Source: Allacma fusca (Eukaryota > Arthropoda > Collembola > Symphypleona > Sminthuridae). Taken from it: 64,000 bases of DNA. The translations under genes and the position numbers were made by a program. Location of the stretch: NCBI GenBank assembly GCA_947179485.1, contig OX359247.1, positions 12,624,588 to 12,688,587 of the forward strand, given 5' to 3'. The notes under the pieces were generated by a model. That model was not told the origin of the DNA. It made no database searches and was given only the letters and a program-made list of their open reading frames with translations. Positions within the stretch are counted from its first letter, which is position 1, and the number at the start of each line of letters is the position of its first letter. Shown here in pieces: positions 9,433 to 21,241 of the stretch.

Positions 9433-12400
9433 ATATGAGAGGCTTGAGTCCCTATATCCCTACGAATTCAAATGAAGTAACACTTGAATGGATTCCTTGT
9501 GGTTCATAACCGACACTATATACTCTCTCACACACACGTAATATTTTGATGCATCACATTCCACATTTTATGACTTGAATAATTATCCTAATAAATCTGT
9601 TCCGCTTGTAAACCCTCACTGTATCGGGATGTAAAAACTTGCGCATATACATATATCTTCTTTTTAAATGCATCACACCTCTCGAAAACATTACTCTCAC
9701 CAAAATATTGTGATCGAGGAAGCGGAGGAGTTCTCCATGGTTTAATCCGCCATGGAAAGTAACAATGAGTGTCCCAAGATCTGAAGCCACTTGTAACCAT
9801 TGGGTTCCGGCAGTTACCATCGTAGTCAAGTTATCCCTTGTAAATGGGATTATTATGCGAAAACACAATCCTGCCCCAGCAAAATGTTTTACTACAGCAA
9901 TGTTTTTGCGATAATAATAATAATTATTATTATTATTGTAACTCATTGAAATAATTCAGAGAGAGAAGAAACCTGAACTCTTTTATATGACAGTTGATTA
10001 CAACAGGACTTACATATTTGCCGGCCATGTCGAGACCCAAGCCCAGTCATCATTCTGGGAAAAAGATTTTACAATTCGCAAACTTGATTAATCATTTCTC
10101 ATTTGCGCTTAAACCCAACGTCCAGTTATGTAATGGCTCATGAACCCCACCATCAAAATGGAGTTCTGCTAAATACTTTTTTGATTAATTACTAACTCAA
10201 TTGCCATTTTATTATAACAGTTGTTGTCTGAATGAATACCGTAGTGGCATTCGACCAGTTCTTGTTAATATTCTATTCTCACCGTTTATTTACGTGGATG
10301 TCCATTATACATGTTTCCGCTGTTTCCATTATAATCTGTATTCCCATTAAGCTACAGTATTAGGATGAGCAGTCAATACATTTCTAGTCTGGCTACTACA
10401 TACAATGTATTGTAAATTCACACGATAGTTCAAAATGTTTTTGTCTCTGTGTAAGAAATGATAATAATTATTGTAAAATAACTCAAAAAAAAAATGTATG
10501 TACCATTACAATTTAAATGGAATAAGATATTAAAATCTGATTGTGATTTTGAAGCCAGTGCTTAAATCAGAGCCCACCTTTAAAAGTGTACGGTACTTTG
10601 AGACGGACATCTGAGGTCTGTTGATAGTCAATTATAATTTGTTGGTGTAATATAGGGTTGTAAATACTTGCCTTAATCTGTGAGAACCCATATACCTACA
10701 TTTGTGTCTGAATAATTAATGTTTACTACATACGTTCACAATATATACATAGGTATGTACACGCCAGGGCATTAAATAGCCAAACTTCCATTTCATTTAA
10801 AGATTGCCATTGCTTTCTTTCGAGGGTTCGGGTCTGCCCCTCTTCCTGGCTAACATCCATTGTGGAATTGTAATGACTGAGTATGTAGACGGACTCAGGT
10901 TGCTCCTCTCTAGTGAACTACATTTAATCGTTTCGGAGGTCTAAATTGCGGTAATTTACGTTCCAACTACTTAATCATGCACTTCTACCTTAGCCTCGTT
11001 CCTTCCTTTATCTTTTATTTTGTATGGAGGTATTTACTACTAAAAGTGTACATGTAACTAAATAGGATCCATTGTCATCACATACACCTTCATCCACAGG
11101 TATTATCATAAAGGAGAGCCGTTTTCAGGAATTTCCTTTCTTTTAGTAAGTGTGATGTGCATACTGGCCTGTCCCCTATTCGGCATGTTCTGCTGAGCAC
11201 TCCTACAGTGTAAGGCACGATTTCAGTCACAAAAGTGAATATATAGAGCGGTGTCGTTCCAGCACTCGGGTCTGCCTTCGTGCTCGTATTTTCGTATACA
11301 TACAAACATACATACATACGTGTACTGACTACACTATGCCAACAGGTCTTATTCTTTGGGCCAAAATTCATATTCGAGAGAGCAGACAAAGAGTAACTGT
11401 AGGAATTGGGGAAGAATGAGGTACGATTTGCTTCTCCTGGTCCTTTTTACTTGTACAAGAAGGGGACAGGGATGCTCTGATTTGAGGTGCCTTGGAGGAA
11501 ATGTACGAGTTGACTCTGCATTTTCTTTATGTTTTATTAGTCCTGAAGGATTATAAGATAGGTTCCATCCATGTGTGGGCATGACTTGGATTTGAGCTAC
11601 TTTTTCGGCCCTTCATGGAATCTCTCTGATAGAAATGGTTCCTTCGGATTCCGACCTTCTTTATTACTTGCGAGATATGAGGATGAGAGGAGGAGATGCA
11701 CAAGGACAAAATAGTAGTCTTCAAACGTTCGACCACTAGCTGTAGATATCTATACCTTCGGCATTTTTACCTCTTTTTTTTTGTCCCTCTGATTTTTCGT
11801 CTATGGAGGCTGAGCTTCCAGAGCGTTTTAAAAGCTAATGAAGACCGTAATGATAAGCAACCGTATGATTTAGGAAGTGGAAGGGCAAATGTGATCATAG
11901 TCAAAATGAGTACTGAAGATGGATAAATAATTGTTTACACTCAATCTTCTGACTCATCTTCTCCCTTCCCTATGGATATAATGTACATACAGATACTGTA
12001 GGAGAAGTCATAAAATAACTCAAGAGCCGGAGGACACTTGGAAGATTCAAACTGGTTGTTGTCTTTCAAAAATTAAGTGGCCGATAACAAAAATGAATAT
12101 GCGTAAGGTGGAAGGGGAGTTCATAATTGAGGTTTTATTTTCAGGCTTGACCTTGCTCCAATCATAAGTTATATTTAAATTGTATCTTCAACCAGTAAAG
12201 TGACTCTTTGTCCGAGCTTTTTCACAAGTTGTGTAGGTCTCGTTATATAATGGAATCTCAAAAAAAAAGGCGAAAGGGACCCTACGCAAAGACGACCAGA
12301 TACGTGGAGAATGAGAGAAAGGGAGAGAAAAAAAAAAGGAGAGGAGCAAATGAAAAAGCAATGATTTCGTTCCAGGAACCAGAAGAAATCAACCGTGACT

Positions 12401-13884
12401 CGTATGTTATGTGAGATGATGTGGGCTTTGGGTTCAACCAAGCTTTGTACTCTCTCTAAAGTTTTGTATTCAGCTATTGTGAGGGTTATGGATGACTACA
12501 TAATGGAAAAGATGTCGACAACTTGAAAGCCATCAATTGGTATACATGTGAGCATTAAATGGACGTGTGTGTGTTTGTTATGTACACACACAACAGTCCT
12601 GAGCACCAGATCAAGGTACATATTGCAAAGGGATGCAATTCACTACAAAGATCCTCCATCCCCTAGAATATTCTGCTCCGTTTCAAATCTAATGGACGTT
12701 TTCAGTCAGAAAGTAAACATAATTTACATGGGGAGATTTCAACTAACATACGTTCACACCAAAGCAATTCGAATGACTACTGCCTTCACTTACTAGACTT
12801 GGAATTATTTCCAAAGGATATTTAAGATTCTCAGGGAAATCCTCGGATTTAACCTGTCACATACTGTACATATGTGCATCTTTCTATAGAACCAAACTGC
12901 TGTACTGATACAAGCAGACTAGAGTTTAAATACATGCCTAAAAATCCATATCACTTCATAACCCCATGGAGATACTTATCAGTGTGAAGACTGTCAGTGT
13001 GAGTTTCTACGGAAATGTTAGCCTACTCCTTACATATATGTACATATGTACATAGGGTCTCCAATTCGGCCAACGACGCCGGCACTGTACCAACACATGC
13101 TTGTTTACATACTCATCTATGCACTGAAACAGTTCCGAGGATCCTGCCCATAATTCTTCCTCGTATGTATACAAAATGTACGAAAATCCATATGCACAGA
13201 CTTGAGACTGAGAAAAACTTCACACTTGTTGGAGAAATTTTTGGGGTTGGTTAGACAAAAAAAAAATGGTTGGAGAAGACGTCGGAATCTTTGCAACGAT
13301 AAATGGTCTCCGTAATATAATAAATAGCACCCTGGTGAAGACCTTCGGGTTCACTTGCATCCCCACAACCACCTTACCAGTCCGTCCAAACAGATCATCT
13401 AATACACTTCTTGGATTTTGGTGTTGCCAGCAAACAGGAACCGGCATCTTTCTCACACTCAATCCCCTTTTAGGAGGCTAGGCCTCTCCTTTCCCCCTTT
13501 TTATGCAAAACAATAATAATTTTTCTTTTGCAGGGATTTTTTTTTACTTAGACACTGCCCTCTCATCCGCTCCTAACTGCCTTCCTTGTATGAAGCTAGT
13601 GCTATGCTGTTAGGTAAAAGAGCACAAATTTTAGGGACAAACACGCTGGATATGCTCATTTGCTCCCTAAAGCTTAAGCTATCTACTTCTGAGAAAATTC
13701 GGATAATTAATTTGAAACCCCAAACCACTTATTTTGAGTCCACAAAAGTAAGGTAAATGAGTTGTAGTAGTAGTAGGATGAGTCATGGAAGAGACTCTTG
13801 AGTTACCAGACTGTATGAACCATGCTATGAATTCTCGTATTCAACATTTCTATTCGGTTTGCTTTACATTGCATATATTTTCAG
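9433..13884. other. Intergenic; no supported gene
   Basis: AT-rich sequence with ATT/AAT microsatellite tracts near 9,917-9,938. A minus-strand open frame at 9554-9946 and smaller ones at 11,356-11,926 and 12,208-12,414 have no recognised motif and lack good splice context, so they are not called. The Lys-rich one near 12.2 kb is discussed under findings. Confidence 0.5.
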
Positions 13885-14045
13885 GTTGGGTGGACCCATT
13901 GAAAGAGATGAATATGAGTGGAGATTCCTAGTGGAAGAGGGTTACCTTCCATTTGATAAGTCCTACTCTATCGTCCTCGTCGTCAGCATTTTTCTTTCTC
14001 ATGAGAAATATAGAAATAACGCCACTCTGTCGATGTGTATCTACT
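13885..14045 (+). CDS. Possible orphan exon, product unknown
   Basis: A good pyrimidine-AG acceptor (ATTTTCAG) is followed by a hydrophilic coding-like stretch (LGGPIERDEYEWRFLVEEGY), then a less convincing hydrophobic part and a TGA at 14,045. No strong GT donor follows: GTCCTA at 13,961 and GTATCT at about 14,037 are weak. It may be a real exon with a poor donor, a terminal exon, or chance. I cannot name a family. Confidence 0.3.
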
Positions 14046-14135
14046 GATACTTCAACCCAACGTACATGCCTACAGTATGTACCTACATGGTCCTGTCACT
14101 ATGAGGATAGTGTGTAGGACACAAGGAGAAAAACT

Positions 14136-14172
14136 GGGAAGAAGACGAAGAAGACGAAGAAGAAGAAGAAAG
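14136..14172. repeat. (GAA)n/(GACGAA)n purine repeat
   Basis: Imperfect GAA/GAC triplets; on the + strand they produce an artificial poly-Arg/Lys open frame that is not called as a gene. Confidence 0.85.
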
Positions 14173-15167
14173 AAAACCGAACTAAAAGTGATTCGTTCTT
14201 GGTATGTACTAATGTACTGTGTATATGTATCTTCACAGGATCATATGTAGATTCATAGAACCTCATTGCATCCATACAAGATAAAGTCTGTTCATTGAAA
14301 AAAGAATCCTCCAGGGTTCTCCGTCAAGTTTTTCCTTTGGTTGCATTCTTCAGCGGCTTTCCCATGGAATGCTTACATAGAGCATAACAACAAAACATCA
14401 ACAGACCCCTGCACCTGTACGCTCCGAGTACTCATGTACATACCATGGGGTTTGGGTCTGACTTGCTCTGCTCGTCTGCTTCGTTAAAATCTCAAGATAT
14501 GTCCAAAAAAAGCAAAGTCAGAAAATACAATTCCGATACTCCAGATTCTTTTATTATTAGGGAATTTATTGTCGATTTTAACTTCCAGTAGTGGAACTTT
14601 TCTTACTTGTTATATTCTCAGGAGGATTCTCAACCCTGTAGGACCTGATTACATGATTTTGGGTAGGTTTTTAAACTTGGAATAATTTGTATTAACTGAG
14701 AGTGACTTGCTCATCTTTCCTTAATTTGCTCCTTGCCAGTGGCATTCCGGCTTTTACATAAATAGTCAGCACGGCCCGGTCGCTCCCATTCCCATACATG
14801 ATTGTCTGCCTCTTGACAGTTCCAAGAAGAAAGGATGTGTGCTGTTGCAAAAAAAAAGCTAATCATGTGCTGATATGGTTGATGAAAAGGCGGAATGAGG
14901 AAAATATTTTAGACTCTCCTGGATTCCGTGTGAGCAAAAATTATGCTAATGGAATACGCGTGTTATGATGAGAGTGCCTGTTTCAAGAATTTGCCATTTG
15001 TCTCTCTGTATGTAGTAGTGGTGAGTCATGAGTGTTTGTGTGTAGTCGTAGTATCTGTGGGTACTGGGGCTTTTGTGCACTTGACGGGTCTTGGCTATAT
15101 GGTAATGTAAACTGAGAGAGAAAATTCAATGAATTTAAATAGCCTTCATTTAAATGCACCACAACAG

Positions 15168-15316
15168 ATGATGATGAGGATGAGTTCCAGGATTTCTGGG
15201 CTGCCTCCCTGCCACAGTACCACAGAGAGTCGAGAGAGATGGACTTAAAAAAAGAAAACTCACTCCGCAGGAATGAGAACCAGGACCCAACCAATACTTA
15301 CTACCTTAAGGAATAA
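15168..15316 (+). CDS. Possible terminal exon, acidic to basic protein end, unknown
   Basis: Behind an ACAACAG acceptor an open frame encodes DDDEDEFQDFWAASLPQY and then a basic, polar end, stopping at a TAA at 15,314-15,316. The frame upstream of the AG is closed by TAG, so the acceptor would be needed. An AATAAA at 15,312-15,317 overlaps the stop codon. The composition is protein-like and the opposite-strand frame here (14,983-15,294) is Ser-rich antisense noise. Function unknown. It could pair with the fragment at 13,885, but this is not proven. Confidence 0.35.
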
Positions 15317-17747
15317 ATTCTAAAATTGTTTTCTAATACATAAAAAAAAATCCCCCAGCACAGTTCCCAACAGATAGATATATACATGGGCAATAGGAAG
15401 TTGATGAATGTTAACTTTGAAACTTTGAAAGCTACTTTTACGTCATACATGGCGTAAATAATAAAATAATAGCATTACTCCAGACCATTTACATACAAGA
15501 GACAAAAAAAAAACGATTCCTCACATATGCACCAGCTCCATTCCCTATATACGCTCAGTCTCTCCTATACCTTGTAACAAGGGTATCCAATGATATTGGT
15601 CTATGACCAAGATTTTTTCTCTCAACCTTTTTTAAAAGGATCTCGGTGCGCACGTATAAGTCATTATGTATCTGCAAGCCTATATCCCACCCGTCAATCT
15701 TCTTCATGAAGCTCTTTATTGTGGAGTGTTATAAGGCTTCCCTCCCCATATGTATAAAAGGTAAGGTGAACAAAAAGTGTCTGTGTATATCCATCAGAGA
15801 AATACTCAACTCAAGGTTTATTTCAACCATGTGCATGTTACTACTTACTACATGCATATTATCTAATTCCTTTTTGAGATAGCTTCCACATGCTACAGTA
15901 TGGTCTCTCTTATGAGTAGGGTCTACAGATACATAGTACCTTCAGTCATTTATAACTATTGGGGAAAGGATACGAGCAATGTATAGTATACCTTCCACAA
16001 GTTTTCTTTTTTATGTCAGGGAGGATTGTCTGTACTGAAGAGATATGTATACTAGAGCAGTGAGTGAGTGAGTGAGGATCGTGGTGGTTATTACAATTAT
16101 ACAACTCAAGTGTGTATGAATGCCAAGATTTCTTGAAGGAGGCTTGGGGCTCAAGCGTTTCCCACTGTTGGGGATACTCCGCATACGTATGTATGTACAC
16201 CCCAACAGAACACAAGGGTGAACGTTAGGACAAGAGGTTTAGGCAACTGAGAAGGCAGAGATTGTTGAATTTTTCTTGGGTCGCACATTATTGTGGTGGT
16301 TGTTGCCGAGGAGTGCACACGTTTTTGGGGTTCTTTCGACCAGCTCATCCACATATACTGTAATTATTAGTACTGTGGGGACAACAAAACAAAAATTTCT
16401 GTAAAGGATAAGAGAGGATAGGAGAGTACTCAGTGTATATGTGCCCTGGTTCAACTCTACTACCATATCCACTAAACCTTAATATTGTCGCCTTTAACGG
16501 AATGCTATCTATATATTCAATATTTTGAAAGTGAGCATTATACAGCCTGATGTAACTCCGACTCTTTCTTGACTGTGTGGAAGGAAAAAGTGTTGGAAGA
16601 ATTGACGTCGGGGGGAAAGAAAAACGTTTTTCACAACGACGGCACAATTCCGAGGTGTTCCAAACTTGACTTACTTATTTGTACAGTGTAGTAGTGAGTG
16701 TACAGTGAACGGTAACAAGTTGTAACTTGCTCAGAAATCAACCAGACCAGAGTAAGGTGCAGTGGAGTAAACTTGTTGTGAAGGGATATTTTTTTGAGGG
16801 ATATTTACACGCTATCGTTATCTACACTATATTTGTTAAATAGATACTGTAGATACTTGTAAAGAGGAAAATGTTATTTTTGTGAATGAAAAAAGTTCCT
16901 ACTTTTTTTTTCAACTGGTGTTCCATAAATTTAGTGTGATAAAAAAAAAAGAAAAAGTAAAAAAAAAAAACGTTGAGTTGCAACCGCAACTGAATATGCC
17001 TTGCTTGCATATCCGGCCCCGTATGTTTTTATTTAAATCGGGAAACAGCCTAAAGATTTGGAGGGAGATTGTGGAAGACAACTGAAACGGTTCGTTTCCT
17101 TTTATTTACTATTTTGTCCTCCTGCCTATGGATGTATATACTGAGAGCTAGGGAGCTCCGTACTCACATCCTAGGAGATATTCCGACGCAGATATGTTTA
17201 GATACATTAAGTATGTATGTATGTATAGACCATGAACTCTTGGATATTTTATTCACGTTCCAGACAGCCTCATTACTTCTGATGATATTTTTATAGTCTA
17301 TCGAAAATTGAAATGATCTCGTACGAACCTATCCCCAAATACTTTCCAGCTGCTTGAACGTTCCCTAAAACTGTAAACAAAGTTATTAAGGGAAAATTAG
17401 TAGACAAATTTTAAATTACAGTCGTGTGCAATCAATTTAGTGGTGAGGGAGGGAGCTCGAGGTATGTACATGTACGAGTCTGTGGGGGGATAATGGGCCC
17501 AAATACGCACAAGATGTGGGCACAGCAGGAAATTAAAAAATGGTCCTGTCCGATATAAATACAGCCCGGTAACAAGTGTTGCGCAAAATTTAGGGCATAG
17601 AAACAATTTGCGGATTTTCGCGGTTGTTCTTGGCAAACCAAGATTACAATGTGGAATTGTGGACTAACTTGCTGCCTGACACTAACCAGGTCAACGATGT
17701 GGAACCATAAATAAATAAAATCCTAGTTTATAATTTTGCTGTCGTTA

Positions 17748-17751
<4 letters not shown>

Positions 17752-17783
<32 letters not shown>
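17752..17783. repeat. (CT)n microsatellite
   Basis: About 16 uninterrupted CT units. Confidence 0.97.
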
Positions 17784-17785
<2 letters not shown>

Positions 17786-19123
17786 ACCAAGACTCCTGCC
17801 TGATTTAAATTGAAAAGTTAACTTTTCCAGTCGTCAATAATCCCTCTCAAGTTCTATTTTAGAGTCCCTTCACAATAGAAGTCATAAACTTCTTGGAAAA
17901 GAAGCACTAGGTTAGGTCGTTCAATTCTACTATTCCACTTTGAATTCAAATCAATAAATTCAGCTGGAAATGAATCAATAAATTACAAGTGTATGAAAGA
18001 ATGGGCTTAACGACCGCATTTCCCACCTTAAGGTTACTTGACTGGTAACAAATATTTAGTGCCAATGTTTTTTTCTCCCATCATTATTATGTATCGGTTA
18101 TTTCCATTGATAACAAATAATGGATTATACTACGTGGAACTCAACACTCCAAACTCTGCTTACTACAATTAGGGATAAATAAGTCAAGTTGCTCTTGGGA
18201 CTGTACTAGTACACAGAGTCTTGAAAAAATCGAAAGCGTTTTTAGCCTAGTCAGCGCAGGAGTTAATTATCCATTAACCTGAATCAGTCGCCAGTAAATA
18301 CCATACTTGATGTCAGGCAATTATTCTAAGCAAGTGTAAGTTACTCTCATGAAGCCTTCTTGTAATTAAGAAGGTCGTTACTCAAGTTATTACATTTTTT
18401 TTTCCAATGAAAACCCCCATACTAAAAGCTTTCTATTTAAGAACTTAATTTGAAGAAGAATATTACTTTTAAAGTACGCTCTGTATTTTATGTCAGTTAC
18501 ATTTCTCTGGTTGCACACAACACTTGAAGAACCCTCTTTCGAAGATACTCTTACACCTTGAGCGCTTTCTGAAACATTTTTGACTAATGTGTTAAACGGT
18601 TGAGCAATGCGCTCGCTCCGCATTATTATTTTTACTCTTGTTTCCATTAACTGGAGCAAGCAGTCAGGAGAGCATAATTACCTGTCTGTCTACTACCAAC
18701 CAATATTTTGTGTGTATTCAAGCGAATTTGAAAAGTCTATGACGTACATAGGAAATATTGAGGATATTTTCCATTGTAGTCGTAATAATATGTATCTATT
18801 TGAAATTTGTGATATGTATCCATCCATTCAGAATCCATGGACGGAAAGCTTCCGTCCCAGGACAGTCCTAATATTTCATTGTGAATGAAACAGTAAATTA
18901 AAACTTGTTTTCCTTTTTGGGTTATAGCCTTTTATACCTTACAGTGACTGAAGAGCAGGCAGAAATCTGCGGGATTGAGCTTTTAATCCACGCTCTATGT
19001 TAAGTATCAAGAATGATATGTGTGGGCATGAAACTTGGATGCTCCTTTTTCACCTATTATTCTTCCTTCACAGTTGAAAAGAGTAGCCTTCGACTTCGAC
19101 ATGATTCGTACTGTGTAGTAATC

Positions 19124-19144
19124 CACACACACACACACACACAC
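19124..19144. repeat. (CA)n microsatellite
   Basis: About 10 CA units. Confidence 0.95.
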
Positions 19145-20743
19145 GTAGTCCCCAATGAAGTAACTTGCTCCAAAAGATAAATCATGAAGGATTTTAAAGA
19201 CCGAGAGATTGAACATACTCGTTCCATGTTGACTGTCAAGCATTCATGCACTCTTAAAATTATTACAATGTATTTGTTTCCAATTTGAAATGAAAATCTC
19301 TCCTCTACGCAAATTTAGGTACTTACTTTATTAGCTACTCCTTATGTTATTTACTGCCGTAATTCCCAACTGATCATCTTGTTTTTACGAGAGAGTTGTA
19401 CAACATACACATATTTGCAAGACCGAGCCGAGCCGCGATGAAATCCCAGATAAATACTCAATAGACAATTCGTGATTTACAGATAGGTAATCACAATCAA
19501 TGGGCTGAGAGTGAAGGATACGGACGAAAAAAAAAGGAAAATTGCTTGTAAACCACTGACTTCTAATTTACGTTATTTCAATCGAGTATGCAAACTTACT
19601 TTGAGTGTAAGACAATTCCTTGATACTGTGCATATATTTATTTACACTACGAGACACTTGATACCATTCTGGTTGATTTACATGGACGGTCTGGTTCTGA
19701 CTCTTTTAATGCCACATTATTATCTTCTGGTTGCGTCAAGTTCCAATGGAACTACCCAAAGTGACAAGCTGATTCCCAAAGATATAGAGAGTCGTGACAG
19801 TGTCAGTGGTTGAAATTGAAGCTCACATTATAGGAGATACTTGACGAGTGAATGAAGAACAAATTGAATTTAGCAATTTGCATGATTGTCAATAGAAATT
19901 CAAAAGCTATCATTTGACAAAGTGTAACAGCAATGTAAATTATGTAATTTGACGGAATATTTAACTTCTGTGCAAAGCCCACACTCACATAATATATATA
20001 TGCAAATATAGCAGACTGTTGCTTATGCTACAATAATTCTGTTGACTACGGAAAATTACATACCATTACATACCACCAATACACATTCGATTCATTTCAG
20101 ACCTACTCTGCAATACACACACACAGATTTGAAATAAAGGGAAAGATACGACATTTCAGAATTTCAGCTTGAATGAGTAATGCCGTTCGGAATCTCCTTC
20201 ATTATTTCTAACAAAGCTTCATTCCAAATGCTTGAGCACATTAAACAGAGGCGGGATTTGGAAGCTTTTGCTTTGAAAATATTTACATGTACCTTATGTA
20301 CACTATGAACACTTACTTTTGTATATAGTGGTAATTGTGCAGGTACAGTAAGTAAATATACGTAACTAAATCCACACGTCGCCTTTTCAAAATTTGAACA
20401 CATTTCATAAAGTTGTTTCTGGTCTATTGTGAGACGGATGATTGAGGCCACGAACCCTTTATTCATAACTATCTGATTTTAAATTCACCGTTTAGCAGTA
20501 TACACTTGACTTAAAGATTCTTAATCAGTGGAACTAACTGCACCTCACTCCGTCTCAAGTCTAGAAGGTGTATTCGGAAAATAAAAGTGTTCTGAACTCT
20601 TGCCATCCCTTTGTCTGTGTTAGTGTGACTCTGAGTTAGTACAAAAATTACGCTCCATTGTTGTGAAAGTGAAGGAATTCCTTTTTGAAGAGTAATGGGG
20701 AGCAAGTTATTACCTCTCTTACCTCCTAGTAATGTTATTAATA

Positions 20744-20748
20744 TTGCA
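20744..20748 (+). repeat. Target-site duplication TTGCA, left copy
   Basis: TTGCA directly precedes the left LTR and recurs directly after the right LTR. A 5-bp duplication fits BEL/Pao integrases. Confidence 0.9.
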
Positions 20749-21148
20749 TGTGGTCGAGTACCATGGAAACCCTCGTCAACATCTAAAAAAAAAACAAAAC
20801 AAATGTTAAATGCTTGTTATTATTATTATAGAATGTTTAGCCATAAAGTTAAGAAAAATGAATAGATCCAAGCCAGAGGAGAGTTCTTGAGGAACAGACG
20901 AACTGAACGGAGCAAGAGAGTTTTCTCCTGATCGAGCTTGCCATTTTACTCTTCCACTTGTTAATAATTTAAATAAAGAAAAAACTACAATTTCTGACAC
21001 TCATATCTGGACAATTACTATCATAAACTTCCGGTCACTTTTTGTCAGATTAGAGCGCTGGAACAAGTTGAAAAGTTGCGCCAGTTTTTCACGTCATTTA
21101 AACTTAGAGCATTGAAGGGGGATTGAGTTGGTCCCGTTAGCCACAACA
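20749..21148 (+). repeat. BEL/Pao 5' LTR
   Basis: 400 bp, starting TGTGGTCGAG and ending GCCACAACA. Reading base by base I found no difference from the 3' copy (offset 6,202). An AATAAA at 20,972-20,977 may serve as the polyadenylation signal of the transcript, placing R downstream of it. It also contains an A-rich tract and an ATT run. Short open frames inside the LTR are duplicates by position and are not genes. Confidence 0.97.
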
Positions 21149-21150
21149 TC

Positions 21151-21168
21151 TGGTCCTTCGAACCGGAT
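21151..21168 (+). promoter_or_regulatory. Primer binding site (tRNA-Tyr-like)
   Basis: TGGTCCTTCGAACCGGA starts two bases after the LTR. Its reverse complement ends in AGGACCA, the 3' end of a tRNA with CCA. From memory it matches animal tRNA-Tyr 3' ends in all but one of 17 bases, so tRNA-Tyr is the likely minus-strand primer. Confidence 0.75.
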
Positions 21169-21241
21169 TTTCCGAATCCGGGTAGCCACAGCCAAAACAG
21201 CCACATTAGCACATTAAGAAACCCTTGGGTCAGAATCAGAG

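Larger units (their letters stand above)
15318..20743. other. No supported gene; microsatellite-bearing flank of the retrotransposon
   Basis: Only short chance open frames. It contains long homopolymer A/T tracts (for example around 16,900-16,970) and dinucleotide repeats listed separately. Confidence 0.5.

Noticed and set aside
9554..9946. 130-codon minus-strand frame behind the HAP2 gene
   Set aside because: Starts in an (ATT)n repeat giving Asn/Tyr runs; no family match or splice context. A decayed transposon remnant is possible but unsupported.
11356..11556. Possible small secreted protein (Met at 11,417, Leu-rich start, Cys after it)
   Set aside because: Looks like a signal peptide only over a short stretch; no splice sites, and an overlapping minus-strand frame of similar quality exists.
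13220..13481. Overlapping open frames on both strands, considered as a transposase remnant
   Set aside because: No catalytic motif, no terminal inverted repeats found nearby, and neither strand is convincing.
20806..21000. 64-codon minus-strand frame repeated at 27,008-27,202
   Set aside because: The two copies are simply the same part of the two LTRs; no evidence that the LTR encodes a protein.
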